Assembly: GCF_001468485.1 (NCBI RefSeq)
Contig: NZ_LODI01000003.1
Span: 63,925 to 127,924 of the forward strand
Source: Pseudoalteromonas sp. H71
GTDB lineage: Bacteria; Pseudomonadota; Gammaproteobacteria; Enterobacterales; Alteromonadaceae
Direction: 5' to 3'
Length of the DNA stretch: 64,000 nucleotides
Part shown: positions 45,348 through 57,742 of the stretch, one piece after another
Layout of the letters: every line of letters begins with the position of its first letter
Numbering within the stretch: the stretch's first letter is position 1
Notes under the pieces: model-generated
Databases searched by the model: none
What the model saw: only the letters and a program-made list of their open reading frames with translations
What the model was told of the DNA's origin: nothing
Position numbers and translations under genes: made by a program

Positions 45348-46747
45348 TAGGCTTCTCCTCTAATATCAACAAAGTGACCATGTATTGCAGCAGCTGCTGC
45401 CATTGCAGGGCTTACTAAATGCGTGCGCCCGCCACGACCTTGGCGGCCTTCAAAATTACGGTTAGACGTAGATGCACAGCGTTTGCCCGCTTCTAAACGG
45501 TCATCGTTCATCGCTAAACACATTGAACAGCCTGGCTCGCGCCATTCAAAGCCTGCGGCTTTAAAAATATCGGCTAAGCCTTCGTCTTCAGCTTGCTTTT
45601 TAACAAGGCCTGAGCCCGGTACAATTAACGCTTCAATACCAGCTACAACTTGCTTACCTTCAACAATTTTTGCCGCTGCACGTAAATCTTCAATACGGCT
45701 ATTAGTACACGAACCAATAAAAACTGTATCTACTTTTGCGCTTGATAATTTATCGCCCGCTTTTAAGTCCATGTATTTAAGTGCGCTGCGTATAGCATCG
45801 GCTTTAATTAAATCAGGTTCTTGGTCAGGATCTGGTATGCACTCATCAACGCCAATGACTTGCTCTGGGCTTGTGCCCCAGGTAATTTGCGGCTGAATGT
45901 CGTTAGCTTCAAGCTCAACACTTAAGTCAAACTCAGCGCCTTCATCTGTTTTTAAGGTTTCCCAGTATTCAACTGCGGCGTCAAAGTCAGCGCCTTTTGG
46001 TGCAAACGGACGACCTTTTAAATAATCATAGGTAATTTTATCTGGCGCTATTAAACCCGCTTTTGCACCCATTTCAATGCTCATATTACATAGCGTCATA
46101 CGGGCTTCCATTGAAAGTGCTTCAATGCCTTCACCACAAAATTCAGCAACATAACCTGTGCCACCAGCAGTACCTAATTTACCAATAACCGCCATTATTA
46201 AATCTTTAGAGGTTACCGTTGGGCGAAGCACGCCGTTAATTTGAATTTTTAACGACTTTGCCTTTTTTTGCTGTAGCGTTTGCGTTGCTAATACGTGCTC
46301 AACCTCAGATGTACCAATACCGTGTGCTAATGCGCCAAACGCACCATGCGTAGAGGTATGGCTATCACCACATACAATGGTAGTGCCAGGCAAGGTAATA
46401 CCTTGCTCAGGCCCCATTACATGCACAATACCTTGGTTAATTGAGTTTAAATCGTAAAGTACAATGCCAAACTCTTTACAGTTTGCATCTAGCGCCATTA
46501 ACTGGTTTTTAGATACTTCGCTTGCGGCATCAAGTGATCGGCTTTTAGTCGATACGTTATGATCCATCGTTGCAAAGGTTTTTTCAGGGCAACGCACCTT
46601 ACGGTTTTTTTCACGTAAGCCTGCAAAAGCCTGTGGTGATGTCACCTCGTGCACTAAATGGCGGTCAATATAAAGTAAATCAGTTTGCTCATTTATGCTG
46701 GCAACGGTATGTGCTTGCCAAATTTTGTCGTATAACGTTTGGGCCAC
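45347..46747 (-). CDS. leuC: 3-isopropylmalate dehydratase large subunit LeuC
   Basis: LeuC binds the [4Fe-4S] cluster of the isomerase. The 466-residue protein has [38 protein letters not shown] and [13 protein letters not shown]; the last two contain the cluster cysteines. Third gene of the operon, 55 bases after leuB and one base overlapping leuD. Confidence 0.98.
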   Translation of the reverse strand: MAQTLYDKIWQAHTVASINEQTDLLYIDRHLVHEVTSPQAFAGLREKNRKVRCPEKTFATMDHNVSTKSRSLDAASEVSKNQLMALDANCKEFGIVLYDLNSINQGIVHVMGPEQGITLPGTTIVCGDSHTSTHGAFGALAHGIGTSEVEHVLATQTLQQKKAKSLKIQINGVLRPTVTSKDLIMAVIGKLGTAGGTGYVAEFCGEGIEALSMEARMTLCNMSIEMGAKAGLIAPDKITYDYLKGRPFAPKGADFDAAVEYWETLKTDEGAEFDLSVELEANDIQPQITWGTSPEQVIGVDECIPDPDQEPDLIKADAIRSALKYMDLKAGDKLSSAKVDTVFIGSCTNSRIEDLRAAAKIVEGKQVVAGIEALIVPGSGLVKKQAEDEGLADIFKAAGFEWREPGCSMCLAMNDDRLEAGKRCASTSNRNFEGRQGRGGRTHLVSPAMAAAAAIHGHFVDIRGEA

Positions 46748-46802
46748 TTGCTAATTCCCTACTCTGTTAAGTCGCAGCATAACGGTGCTGCGCCTTTAAT
46801 AA

Positions 46803-49429
<2,627 letters not shown>

Positions 49430-49483
49430 AACTGCCCCTCATTCCTGTGTTACCCAAATTTCAATTTATCCCAGCCGCGAGAT

Positions 49484-49512
49484 AAAAAAAACCCCGCAAT
49501 TGCGGGGTTTTT
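49484..49512 (-). terminator. leu operon attenuator terminator
   Basis: On the minus strand AAAAACCCCGCAATTGCGGGG is followed by eight T bases: a perfect GC-rich stem with a short loop, between the leader peptide stop (49537) and leuA. This is the terminator arm of a ribosome-mediated attenuator. Confidence 0.9.
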
Positions 49513-49536
49513 AATGTTTAACTCGATGCAAACACA

Positions 49537-49605
49537 CTAATCCCCGCTCACTTGCCATAGCAGTAAGAGGTTAAGTTTTAGTGTAATTAAACGAATATTT
49601 TGCAT
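49537..49605 (-). CDS. leuL: leu operon leader peptide
   Basis: A 22-codon frame starts MQNIRLITLKLN, continues with four consecutive leucines and ends WQVSGD before TAG. Seven of 22 residues are leucine, coded by five different codons (TTA, CTA, CTT, CTC, CTG). It lies just upstream of the attenuator terminator and leuA. Stalling at the leucine codons when leucine is scarce would favour the antiterminator, the textbook mechanism for leu, here by inference. The ribosome site is weak (AAGAAACAAG). Confidence 0.88.
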   Translation of the reverse strand: MQNIRLITLKLNLLLLWQVSGD

Positions 49606-49832
49606 CTTGTTTCTTGTGTGTGTGTTCAGTGAGGCCTATTTTTAACATTACCTAGAGATGGAAGCAAGCATAAAAATTCCACAAAACAACTTAAACTCAC
49701 ATTATTTTAGGTTTTATTATTTAAATAATAATTAATTTCAGGATTTAAATATCAAAAATAACCAAAACCACGCTTAAATATATAACCTAAACAAGCTGCT
49801 CTGCTTATATTAACTCTTTACTATTTTTTAGG

Positions 49833-50456
49833 CTAAGTTACTTTATTTGTTTCTCTTACATAATGGGTTGCACCACGCGTTATGTAACGCAGCTGCCAAA
49901 TAACACGCTCAACTAGTTCGTCTAGTTGTTGGCCTTCTATATCTAGCGCCTCTGCGCCGGCATTAAATACCAGTGTTACCATGGCTTCTGATTGGATGTA
50001 GGCATGCATGGCGTCGCACTTGGTTTCGCTTTCTAAGTAGTGGGCAAGCTCTAAAATAAAGTGTTTGATTTCGCGTGCGACTGCGGCTCTAAATGCCTTA
50101 GATGTACCTGAGCGCTCACGCAGTAATAACCTAAATTGGTTACTTGAGCTGTCTATAAATTCCATAAACGTAACAACCGAGGTGTTAATGACACTGCCGC
50201 CGTCGTTTGCTATGCGTCTGCGGGCTTGGCGCATAAGTTGGCGCAGCGTTAAACCGGCTTCGTCTACCATGGTTAAACCTAGCTCGTTCATATCTTTAAA
50301 ATGGCGATAAAACGAGGTGGGTGCAATGCCGGCTTCGCGGGCTACTTCGCGTAAACTTAAATTCGAAAAGCTGTGATCTGCACTTAGCTGATTAAATGCC
50401 GCCTGAATTAAGGCTTGTCGTGTTTTTTGTTTCTGTTGCGCTCTAACACCCGACAT
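49833..50456 (-). CDS. fabR: TetR family fatty acid biosynthesis repressor FabR
   Basis: FabR controls unsaturated fatty acid genes in response to acyl-CoA/ACP pools. The 207-residue protein has the helix-turn-helix [21 protein letters not shown] and the conserved FabR stretch [24 protein letters not shown] 50456 is used because GGGAG lies seven bases upstream; the frame extends two codons with TTG. It is divergent from a desaturase gene whose promoter contains a FabR-like operator, and sthA lies beyond it, as fabR and sthA adjoin in enterics. Confidence 0.95.
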   Translation of the reverse strand: MSGVRAQQKQKTRQALIQAAFNQLSADHSFSNLSLREVAREAGIAPTSFYRHFKDMNELGLTMVDEAGLTLRQLMRQARRRIANDGGSVINTSVVTFMEFIDSSSNQFRLLLRERSGTSKAFRAAVAREIKHFILELAHYLESETKCDAMHAYIQSEAMVTLVFNAGAEALDIEGQQLDELVERVIWQLRYITRGATHYVRETNKVT

Positions 50457-50522
50457 CAACAACTCCCTGAATAATTTTATATTAATATTTAGTGATAATA
50501 GCTCAATTCCCCAGTCTAATAC

Positions 50523-50551
50523 TTGACGGCGAGAGTTTGAAATACTATTTT
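50523..50551 (+). promoter_or_regulatory. Candidate sigma-70 promoter of the desaturase gene
   Basis: TTGACG (50523-50528), a 17-base spacer and TATTTT (50546-50551) would start transcription near 50558, inside the FabR-like operator. The boxes are reasonable but not proven. Confidence 0.5.
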
Positions 50552-50569
50552 AGCTTACAGTTGTACGCT
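50552..50569 (+). promoter_or_regulatory. FabR-like operator of the desaturase gene
   Basis: AGCTTACAGTTGTACGCT is an 18-base near-perfect palindrome (AGCgTACA-NN-TGTACGCT form, one mismatch), the pattern of FabR sites at fabA/fabB in gammaproteobacteria as I recall it. It lies 10 bases before the desaturase start and overlaps the probable start of transcription. Confidence 0.75.
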
Positions 50570-50579
50570 GAGATTGAGA

Positions 50580-51716
50580 ATGATGAATAAACCACCGATT
50601 ATCTGGACAAACGTCCTATTTTTTAGCCTTACCTTTTTAGCGGCTATCACACTTGTTCCTTGGTATGGCATTAGCTACGGATTTACCAGCGCACATTGGA
50701 TTGCTTTTGTAGCCTGCATGTTTTTTGCAGGCCTATCTATCACAGCCGGTTACCACCGTTTATGGTCACATAAAACGTATAATGCTCATCCTGCTGTTGA
50801 ATTTATTTTTGCCCTAGGCGGTGCGTTTGCTTTGCAAAACAGTGCGCTACACTGGAGTAGCGATCACCGTATACACCATGGCCAAGTTGACGACCCAATA
50901 AAAGACCCTTACGCCGCAACTAATGGCTTTTGGTACAGCCACATTGGCTGGATGTTACGTGACTACCAAGGCGATAGCTACGGCGATTACAGTAATTGTC
51001 GTGATTTACAGCGTAATAAAATCGTTATGTGGCAACACAAACACTACCTAAAACTGGTTATTGCGATGAATGTTGGCCTACCATTGGTACTTGGTTTATT
51101 GGTGGGCGATGTGTGGGGTATGCTGATTTTAGCGGGTTTACTGCGTTTAGTATTAAGCCAACACTTTACCTTTTTTATTAACTCGGTGGCCCATATTTGG
51201 GGTTCGCGCCCATACACTGAAAAAAATACTGCGCGCGATAATGGCTTTTTAGCGTTATTCACTTATGGCGAGGGTTACCATAACTTTCATCATATTTTTG
51301 CAAGTGATTATCGTAATGGGATTAAGTGGTTTCATTATGACCCCACCAAATGGATGATCCGCTCTTTAGCTGCCATTGGTTTAGCCAGTAAATTAAAGCG
51401 CACACCGGTTGAACGTATAGAAAAAGCTAAAGCCGATACGCTTATGAGTAAAACGCAAACACGTGTTGCAAAATTGCCTTTAGCGCAAGATAGGCTTACA
51501 TTATTACAACAAGAGTACGATTTATTGCTGAAAAAACTGCAGACATATTGTTCACTTCAAAAACAAGTTTTAGAAGTTAAAAAAAATAATATGGCAAAGC
51601 AGTGTGAACGTTCAGCTTTAATGGCACAATATCACGAGCTGGAAGCCGCCTGGGAAAATCAAAAGCAGGCATGGCTAGCACTTAATGCGAGGTTATTAAA
51701 AGCCTCTTTTAATTAA
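50580..51716 (+). CDS. Fatty acid (acyl-CoA) delta-9 desaturase
   Basis: This integral membrane di-iron enzyme introduces a cis double bond into saturated acyl chains, raising membrane fluidity, useful in cold seawater. It is 378 residues. The three histidine boxes are [16 protein letters not shown] and [10 protein letters not shown]. Helices flank them, and a C-terminal tail from about residue 290 is predicted to be coiled-coil ([21 protein letters not shown]). The start is ATG 50580 or 50583; a TTG at 50574 is less likely. sthA follows after 13 bases, possibly in one transcript. Confidence 0.92.
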   Translation: MMNKPPIIWTNVLFFSLTFLAAITLVPWYGISYGFTSAHWIAFVACMFFAGLSITAGYHRLWSHKTYNAHPAVEFIFALGGAFALQNSALHWSSDHRIHHGQVDDPIKDPYAATNGFWYSHIGWMLRDYQGDSYGDYSNCRDLQRNKIVMWQHKHYLKLVIAMNVGLPLVLGLLVGDVWGMLILAGLLRLVLSQHFTFFINSVAHIWGSRPYTEKNTARDNGFLALFTYGEGYHNFHHIFASDYRNGIKWFHYDPTKWMIRSLAAIGLASKLKRTPVERIEKAKADTLMSKTQTRVAKLPLAQDRLTLLQQEYDLLLKKLQTYCSLQKQVLEVKKNNMAKQCERSALMAQYHELEAAWENQKQAWLALNARLLKASFN

Positions 51717-51729
51717 TTTAGGAGTGGCT

Positions 51730-53142
51730 GTGGCCAAACAACCAGAACAGAAAAAAGCCCCCGTAAGTTTCCAATATGACGCAATAATTATTGGTACGGG
51801 CCCTGGCGGTGAAGGCACCGCCATGAATCTTTCGAAAAATAACAAAAAAGTAGCGGTTATAGAGCGCCAAGAAACAGTCGGCGGCGGTTGTGTACATTGG
51901 GGAACAATCCCTTCTAAGGCATTACGTCACTCGGTTAGCCGCTACATTGAATACAAAGCCAACCCGTTGTTTAATATTGGTGAGCGCCCTAGTCGTTTAA
52001 CGTTTCCTGATATTTTACGTCATGCAAGTTCGGTTATTTCTAAGCAGTCTAATTTACGTAATCGCATTCATATGTTTCAAGGTGATGCGAGCTTTGTTGA
52101 TAAACACACGGTTGAAGTAAAACGCCTTGATGGTTCAACTGAGCGTATTACAGCAAAAACCATTGTTATTGCCACGGGCTCTCGCCCTTACCGCCCACCT
52201 GAAGTTGATTTTAGCCATTCTCGTATTTATGAGAGCGATACTATTTTAGGCCTTGAGCATGACCCTCAGCGCGTACTTATATACGGCGCAGGGGTTATTG
52301 GCTGTGAGTATGCTTCTATTTTTAAAGGTTTAGGCGCTAAAGTTGATTTAGTGAATACTCGTGACCGTTTACTTGCCTTTATGGATGCTGAAATATCTGA
52401 TGCACTTAGCTACCACTTTTGGAATAGCGGCATTGTTATTCGTCATAACGAAGAGTTTGATCGTGTAGAAACGCGCGACGATTGCGTTGTTATGCATTTA
52501 AAATCGGGCAAGCGTGTGAAAGCTGACTGTATTTTATTTGCCAATGGCCGCACAGGTAACACTGACACACTTAACCTTGAAGCCATTGGCTTAAAAGCCG
52601 ACGGCCGTGGGCAAATAAAAGTAAACGAAACCTACCAAACTGAGGTTGAAAACGTTTATGCGGTAGGCGATGTAATTGGCTATCCAAGCCTTGCTAGTGC
52701 TGCGTTTGACCAAGGCCGTATTGCCGCTGATGCAATAGCCTGCGGTAACTGTGATGATAAGTTAATTATTGATATTCCGGCGGGTATTTATACCATTCCA
52801 GAAATGAGCTCAGTGGGTAAAACAGAGCAAGAACTAACCGCTGCTAAAGTACCTTACGAAGTAGGCCGTGCTCAGTTTAAACACCTTGCACGCGCGCAGA
52901 TTGCAGGTACTGAAGTAGGCAGCTTAAAAATATTATTCCACACAGAAACCAAAGAAGTACTTGGGGTACATTGCTTTGGCGAACGTGCCTCTGAAATTGT
53001 TCACATTGGCCAAGCCATTATGGAACAAAAAAATGGTGGCAATAATATCGATTACTTTGTAAATACCACATTTAACTACCCAACCATGGCAGAAGCCTAT
53101 CGGGTTGCGGCATTAAATGGCTTAAATCGCTTGTTTAAGTAA
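51730..53142 (+). CDS. sthA: Soluble pyridine nucleotide transhydrogenase SthA
   Basis: SthA is an FAD enzyme that mainly reoxidises NADPH with NAD+. The 470-residue protein has the FAD fold [18 protein letters not shown], the SthA-type active-site region [15 protein letters not shown] (only one of the two redox cysteines of the lipoamide dehydrogenase family, as in known SthA), the NAD fold [13 protein letters not shown], and the C-terminal interface [22 protein letters not shown]. The start is GTG 51730, with AGGAG five bases upstream; GTG 51724 is an alternative. Confidence 0.95.
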   Translation: MAKQPEQKKAPVSFQYDAIIIGTGPGGEGTAMNLSKNNKKVAVIERQETVGGGCVHWGTIPSKALRHSVSRYIEYKANPLFNIGERPSRLTFPDILRHASSVISKQSNLRNRIHMFQGDASFVDKHTVEVKRLDGSTERITAKTIVIATGSRPYRPPEVDFSHSRIYESDTILGLEHDPQRVLIYGAGVIGCEYASIFKGLGAKVDLVNTRDRLLAFMDAEISDALSYHFWNSGIVIRHNEEFDRVETRDDCVVMHLKSGKRVKADCILFANGRTGNTDTLNLEAIGLKADGRGQIKVNETYQTEVENVYAVGDVIGYPSLASAAFDQGRIAADAIACGNCDDKLIIDIPAGIYTIPEMSSVGKTEQELTAAKVPYEVGRAQFKHLARAQIAGTEVGSLKILFHTETKEVLGVHCFGERASEIVHIGQAIMEQKNGGNNIDYFVNTTFNYPTMAEAYRVAALNGLNRLFK

Positions 53143-53162
53143 GCACTTTAAAGCGTATAAAC

Positions 53163-53192
53163 AAAAAGCCCGCTGTTAAGCGGGCTTTTTAG
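53163..53192 (+). terminator. Bidirectional terminator between sthA and hemE
   Basis: A perfect 12-bp stem AAAAAGCCCGCT/AGCGGGCTTTTT with loop GTTA. A/T tracts on both sides serve both converging genes. Confidence 0.92.
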
Positions 53193-53215
53193 TATTAATG
53201 CATAAAACACATTAA

Positions 53216-54280
53216 TTATTTGTGATACTGGCCGCTAAGCTCGTGCACGGCATTAATAAATACACCGGCATTTTCTGGGTCAACGTCTGGCGTAATCCCG
53301 TGACCTAAATTAAACACATGGCCATTGCCTGTACCAAAGTCTTCTAAAATAGTGCCTACTTCTTGGCGTATACGATCTGGCGTACCGTGCAGCATTGACG
53401 GGTCCATATTACCTTGTAGCGCTACTTTATCGCCTACACGACGTTTAGCGTCACCAATATTAATGGTCCAATCTAGGCCTACTGCATCACAGCCTGTTGC
53501 TGCTATTGCCTCAATCCATTGGCCGCCATTTTTAGTAAATAACGTTACTGGCACTTTGCGTCCATCGTATTCGCGAATTAAGCCATCTACAATTTTATGC
53601 ATGTATTGCAGTGAAAACTCGTTGTAGTCGCGCGGGCTTAATACACCGCCCCACGAATCAAATACCATTAACGACTGTGCACCGGCTTTTACTTGTGCAT
53701 TTAAGTAGTCGATCACTGAATCAGCAAGCTTGTCTAATAGTAAATGCAGTGTTTGTGGCTCTGCAAACGCCATTTTTTTAATTTTACCAAATACTTTGCT
53801 GCTGCCGCCTTCAACCATGTATGTAGCAAGTGTCCATGGTGAACCCGAAAAACCAATCAGCGGTACTTCGCCTTTAAGTTCACGGCGAATAGTGCTTACC
53901 GCGTTCATTACATAGCCAAGCTCATCGGTTGGGTCTAGCTTAGGTATTTTTTTAACATCGGCAAGCGATGAAATAGGACGTTCAAATTTAGGGCCTTCAC
54001 CTGTTTCGAAGTACAAACCCAAACCCATTGCATCAGGAATCGTTAAAATATCGCTGAACAAAATGGCTGCGTCTAATGGGTAACGACGCAGTGGCTGAAG
54101 TGTTACCTCACAGGCAAGCTCAGCATTACGGCACAGGCTCATAAAATCGCCCGCTTGTGCACGTGTAGCACGGTACTCTGGTAAATAACGTCCAGCTTGA
54201 CGCATCATCCATACAGGCGTTACATCAACGGGTTGTTTTGCAAGTGCACGTAAATAACGGTCGTTTTTTAATTCGCTCAT
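53216..54280 (-). CDS. hemE: Uroporphyrinogen decarboxylase HemE
   Basis: HemE removes four acetate carboxyls from uroporphyrinogen III in heme synthesis. The 354-residue protein has [16 protein letters not shown] near residue 20, [29 protein letters not shown] and [13 protein letters not shown], and ends [19 protein letters not shown] 54280 gives the standard N-terminus [13 protein letters not shown]; the longer frame would add 37 odd residues. hemE faces rsd across 523 bases; in E. coli rsd-nudC-hemE are linked. Confidence 0.97.
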   Translation of the reverse strand: MSELKNDRYLRALAKQPVDVTPVWMMRQAGRYLPEYRATRAQAGDFMSLCRNAELACEVTLQPLRRYPLDAAILFSDILTIPDAMGLGLYFETGEGPKFERPISSLADVKKIPKLDPTDELGYVMNAVSTIRRELKGEVPLIGFSGSPWTLATYMVEGGSSKVFGKIKKMAFAEPQTLHLLLDKLADSVIDYLNAQVKAGAQSLMVFDSWGGVLSPRDYNEFSLQYMHKIVDGLIREYDGRKVPVTLFTKNGGQWIEAIAATGCDAVGLDWTINIGDAKRRVGDKVALQGNMDPSMLHGTPDRIRQEVGTILEDFGTGNGHVFNLGHGITPDVDPENAGVFINAVHELSGQYHK

Positions 54281-54803
54281 GGCGTAAATGATCCTAATGC
54301 TTATAGAAATTGTGCAAGATTGTATCACCATATTCATCGCCTCTCTATTTCTTAAAGACGAAAACACCTTTACATAGAAGTAGATCAACAATATTGATGG
54401 TTTTAATCCATTTTGATTATAAAACGAGCAAAAAACACTAACATTTAAAACTTTTTGTTAATATGTTTGCAACATAACAAAAACCTTGGTATTGTCTTTC
54501 CCGCGTTAACAAAAACAATAATAAATTATTAAAACAATAAAAATAAAAAGTTTTAAATAATAACAATAAAAATCATTTAATAAAAATAAGAAAGCTTGTT
54601 ATAACAAGCCACTTGAAGAAATTAGACCACCTTAACCGGTGGTTTTTTCTTGCCTGCAATAAAATTTTGCCCCTCCTATCAAATAAAGCTTATTCACAAT
54701 TAGAACATCTGCATTACTTGTTGATATACACGCAAATTAAATATATCTTGATGTACATAAAAACGAATGTAACTAACAACCAACCCAGCTTAGGAGAACA
54801 GTT
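54281..54803. other. hemE-rsd intergenic region with palindromes and an orphan terminator hairpin
   Basis: This 523-base, very AT-rich gap has no credible gene. It holds a nested inverted repeat at 54452-54483 (TTTTTGTT ... AACAAAAA around ATGTTTGCAACAT), a perfect 16-bp palindrome GCTTGTTATAACAAGC at 54594-54609, and a terminator-like hairpin at 54626-54648. Promoters for hemE (-) and rsd (+) must lie here. Confidence 0.6.
54626..54648 (+). terminator. Orphan terminator-like hairpin upstream of rsd
   Basis: A perfect stem ACCACC/GGTGGT with loop TTAACC is followed by TTTTTTC. No plus-strand gene precedes it within 345 bases, and rsd starts 156 bases later. It may end a short RNA or act as an attenuator in the rsd leader. 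Confidence 0.65.
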
Positions 54804-55274
54804 ATGCTGACGCGTGTAGAAAAAGCTCAACAGAAATGGGGTGGTAGTCATACAGTAATCGATAACTGGCTCAATGAACGCCAAGAACTTATTGTACTGT
54901 ATTGTAAGATTGCAGGGTTTGCGCCTTATGATAAAAACGATCATGCGCTACCAGAGCCTGAACAAATTCAATCTTTTTGCCAACTGCTTATGGACTACCT
55001 GTCTGCAGGCCACTTTGAAGTGTACGATGATATTGCTAAAGCCTGTGAAAAAAAGGGGTTAGAAAGCCAAAAGCTGGCAAACTCGATTTATCCGCGTATT
55101 TCTAGCACAACCGATGTCGCACTTGATTTTAATGACAAGTACGCCGAAGTAAATAAAGATGATTTGTTAGAAGGGTTTGACAACGATCTTTCAGTTATTG
55201 GTGAATCATTAGAGCTTCGTTTTGAGCTTGAAGATGAACTAATCGATAACTTGTTTTCTAATCATACTGATTAA
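54804..55274 (+). CDS. rsd: Regulator of sigma D (Rsd/AlgQ family)
   Basis: Rsd binds the housekeeping sigma factor RpoD and shifts RNA polymerase toward stress sigma factors. The 156-residue all-helical protein starts MLTRVEKAQQKWGGSHTVID, has NWLNERQELIVLYCKIAG (the family signature) and ends in an acidic tail. TTAGGAGAACAGTT gives a strong ribosome site. Its place next to hemE matches E. coli. Confidence 0.95.
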   Translation: MLTRVEKAQQKWGGSHTVIDNWLNERQELIVLYCKIAGFAPYDKNDHALPEPEQIQSFCQLLMDYLSAGHFEVYDDIAKACEKKGLESQKLANSIYPRISSTTDVALDFNDKYAEVNKDDLLEGFDNDLSVIGESLELRFELEDELIDNLFSNHTD

Positions 55275-55302
55275 ATCACGTTTAAATTAAGCTACACGAA
55301 TT

Positions 55303-55330
55303 AAAAAAGGGACCTTAAGGCCCCTTTTTA
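55303..55330 (-). terminator. Terminator between rsd and the FKBP gene
   Basis: The stem AAAAAGGGGCC/GGTCCCTTTTT with loop TTAA is fully paired on the minus strand (one G-U) and has one mismatch on the plus strand, so it mainly serves the FKBP gene but is probably used by both. Confidence 0.85.
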
Positions 55331-55345
55331 CGTTTTAAGCCTAGC

Positions 55346-56092
55346 TTATTCAGCTGGTGCTTCTGCATTTTGAATTTCTAGTAATTCAACTTCAAAAACA
55401 AGTGTTGAATTAGCTGGAATTTTACCAAGGTCACGGTCGCCGTAAGCAAGCTCTGAAGGAATAGTGAACTTGTACTTAGAGCCTACAGGCATAAGTTGTA
55501 AACCTTCAGTCCAACCTGCAATTACGCGATTTAGTGGGAATGTAGTTGGTTCATTACGTGCGTATGAGCTATCAAACTCAGTGCCATCTAATAATGTCCC
55601 TTTGTAATGTACTTTAACAACGTCTGTTGCTGCTGGCTTTTCGCCTTCGCCTTCGCTTAATACTTCGTATTGTAAGCCAGACTCAGTTACCGTTACGCCT
55701 TCTTTTTTAGCGTTATCAGCTAAGTATTGAACACCTGCCGCTTTGCTTTTTTCAGACTCAACTTTCGCTTTTTCTTCTTGCTTAGTGCGTACTGAGGTAT
55801 CTAAAGCCGTTAACACTTCACGAATTTTTTCTTCGTCAATTTTTGCATTACCAGCAAGTGCATCTTCGAAACCACGAATTAGTAGTGCTTGGTCTAGCTC
55901 AATGCCAATTTCAGATTTGTCTGCTAGGTCTTTATTTAAAAAGTTACCTACAGAAGCACCAATACCATATGCTTGTTGTTGCTCTACAGTGTCTAGTGTT
56001 ACTTCAGCTTGCTCTTTTTTTGCTTCTTGATTACAAGCTGTAAGCGCTAAAACCGACGCTGCAATCAATGACAATCTAATCGTCTTTTTCAT
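55346..56092 (-). CDS. fkpA: FKBP-type peptidyl-prolyl isomerase, lipoprotein (FkpA-like)
   Basis: A periplasmic folding helper of 248 residues. The signal peptide has a lipobox (LALTAC), so unlike E. coli FkpA it is probably membrane anchored. An N-terminal dimerisation domain (about 30-125; SVGNFLNKDLADKSEIGIELD) precedes the FKBP domain (about 140-240; VVKVHYKGTLLDGTEFDSSY, PLNRVIAGWTEGLQLMPVGSKY, TLVFEVELLEI). GGAGA lies before the ATG. It neighbours slyX, as fkpA does in enterics. Confidence 0.93.
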   Translation of the reverse strand: MKKTIRLSLIAASVLALTACNQEAKKEQAEVTLDTVEQQQAYGIGASVGNFLNKDLADKSEIGIELDQALLIRGFEDALAGNAKIDEEKIREVLTALDTSVRTKQEEKAKVESEKSKAAGVQYLADNAKKEGVTVTESGLQYEVLSEGEGEKPAATDVVKVHYKGTLLDGTEFDSSYARNEPTTFPLNRVIAGWTEGLQLMPVGSKYKFTIPSELAYGDRDLGKIPANSTLVFEVELLEIQNAEAPAE

Positions 56093-56307
56093 TTTAAATC
56101 TCCGACATACTTTGCAGTTGTCATTTATTGTAATATTACTAGTTAAAGATTAACGCCCTACATGGTAGGCTGTTTGTTTAATAACTAAAGTCTGTATTGT
56201 TAGCTAAACTAAAAATATATATTCAGTGATTAGACAAACAACCTAGGCATTTAACGCACCTAGTCTAACCTCTCAGTCACTAAGAGTTAAGAGGAAATAC
56301 TTGTAAG

Positions 56308-57306
56308 ATGTCGATATTTCGTACTTTTTTAATCGTTTTTAGCTGTTTTTTAACCATTGCTTGTACCGATAAAAAAAATCAATCGGTAGAAAGCTTTGAA
56401 CACACCGCACAAGGTGCATTTTCGTCAGCACTCTCTCACGATGGTAAGTACAGTTTAATCTCTTCTATCAACCATGGGGTCGCGCTGTGGGATAATCAAC
56501 AGCACGTTTTAAAATACCAATGGTTTCAGCAGCAATCGCAAGACAACTTAGTTTACAGCGTGGCTATTGCGTTTGATAACAGCGTTGCGGTTACCGCAGA
56601 AAAAACAACGTTCGCAGTGTGGGATATCAGCACCGGCGAAAACAAAGGCTATTACAAAATACAAAAAGCCACGATTCGAGATATTGCCATTAGCAACCAA
56701 GGTCGCAGCGTGTTGTATGGTCGCAGCGATGGCGTGGTTGTATTTTTAAACCTTGAAACCGGACGTCGCATTGAGTTTTTAGGCCATCAAGATAAAGTTA
56801 ATACCGTTGATTTAGCGCCTAACGGACGCTTTGCATTAAGCGGCTCTAACGATTACGTTGCCTATTTTTGGGATACCAATACTGGGCAAGTTATTCACCG
56901 CTTTAGCCACCCAACACGTGTTACTCAAGTAACCCTTGATCCACAAGGTCGTTTTGCATTTACTGCCGATAGTATGAAGCAAGCACATGTATGGAAGCTG
57001 ACTACAGGTGATCTTGTGAGTAAACTGGCGTATATTGCGCGTCAGAAAATTTTTACCGCCGTGCGCTTTAACGAGCAAGGCACATTGCTGGCAACGGGTT
57101 CGCCTAATAAGCGAGTTGATTTATGGCAAATATCAAGCGGTGAAAAAATTCAAACGTGGCAAGTTACGCCGCGAGAAGGCAGTAAACCAAAATCGGCCGT
57201 TGTGCTTGATGTGGCATTTATAGATAACGATAAGTCGTTGTTAACCGAAAGCTCCAGCGGTATCGCAGAGCGATTTATTATACGAGACACTAATGAACAC
57301 AATTGA
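56308..57306 (+). CDS. WD40 repeat lipoprotein
   Basis: A 332-residue exported protein with a lipobox (LTIAC) and six or seven WD40-like repeats forming a propeller. Repeats include ALSHDGKYSLISSINHGVALWD, VSG-like FLGHQDKVNTVDLAPNGRFALSGSNDYVAYFWD (split as FLGHQDKVNTVDLAPNGRF) and ATGSPNKRVDLWQISSGE. It is probably an envelope scaffold; partner unknown. Its 3' end overlaps slyX by 14 bases, so the two are co-translated. Confidence 0.88.
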   Translation: MSIFRTFLIVFSCFLTIACTDKKNQSVESFEHTAQGAFSSALSHDGKYSLISSINHGVALWDNQQHVLKYQWFQQQSQDNLVYSVAIAFDNSVAVTAEKTTFAVWDISTGENKGYYKIQKATIRDIAISNQGRSVLYGRSDGVVVFLNLETGRRIEFLGHQDKVNTVDLAPNGRFALSGSNDYVAYFWDTNTGQVIHRFSHPTRVTQVTLDPQGRFAFTADSMKQAHVWKLTTGDLVSKLAYIARQKIFTAVRFNEQGTLLATGSPNKRVDLWQISSGEKIQTWQVTPREGSKPKSAVVLDVAFIDNDKSLLTESSSGIAERFIIRDTNEHN

Positions 57307-57508
57307 ACACCGCGTAATGGAACTTGAAGCCAAAGTGGCTTTTCAAGATGAAACGATTGAAATCTTAAACGATGAGATCAAAGTACACCAGCAAATGCTA
57401 GCTAAAATGAAACGCCAAACAGAACTGCTGGCAGAAAAAATTAAAGAAGCGCAAACCTCGCCTTCTATGATGTCAAATATGCCAGAGCCACCGCCTCCGC
57501 ATTACTAA
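57293..57508 (+). CDS. slyX: SlyX family protein
   Basis: A 71-residue coiled-coil protein (ELEAKVAFQDETIEILNDEI, then HQQMLAKMKRQTELLAEKI) with a Pro-rich C-terminus (MPEPPPPHY), the SlyX pattern. Function is unknown, though it usually lies by fkpA or slyD. It overlaps the WD40 gene by 14 bases. Confidence 0.93.
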   Translation: MNTIEHRVMELEAKVAFQDETIEILNDEIKVHQQMLAKMKRQTELLAEKIKEAQTSPSMMSNMPEPPPPHY

Positions 57509-57518
57509 AAGGTGTGTA

Positions 57519-57553
57519 CCTAGGCAATAAAAACCGGGTTATTCGCCCGGTTT
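57519..57553 (-). terminator. Terminator containing the yheV stop codon
   Basis: A perfect 8-bp stem AAACCGGG/CCCGGTTT with a 7-base loop overlaps the last codons of yheV; the stop codon is in the loop. On the minus strand TTTTTATTG follows. It may also end the slyX transcript. Confidence 0.75.
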
Positions 57554-57742
57554 AAACACACCAATGACTTGCTCAAATTGGCGAGTTGACGCCTGAACAG
57601 CGTTTTCTGGTTGCGACATTTTATGCCCACACTCAACACACTCTACTTTTTCAACATCATGTTCTCTGTATAGCATCATAGTATCCATGGCTTTACAGTC
57701 AGGGCACGATGCGCCAGCAATAAATCGCTTCTTTTGTCTCAC
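57539..57742 (-). CDS. yheV: YheV family putative zinc-ribbon protein (DUF2387)
   Basis: A 67-residue protein with two CxxC knuckles: ASCPDCKAMD (about residues 13-16) and VECVECGHKMS (about 35-38). They should bind one zinc, as in the DUF2387/YheV family. Function unknown. It lies between slyX (converging) and yheS (divergent), the enteric neighbourhood. Confidence 0.92.
   Translation of the reverse strand: MRQKKRFIAGASCPDCKAMDTMMLYREHDVEKVECVECGHKMSQPENAVQASTRQFEQVIGVFKPGE

Noticed and set aside
54613..54810. A 65-codon frame starting with TTG, upstream of rsd
   Set aside because: No ribosome site, crosses the terminator-like hairpin, odd composition, and overlaps the rsd start.
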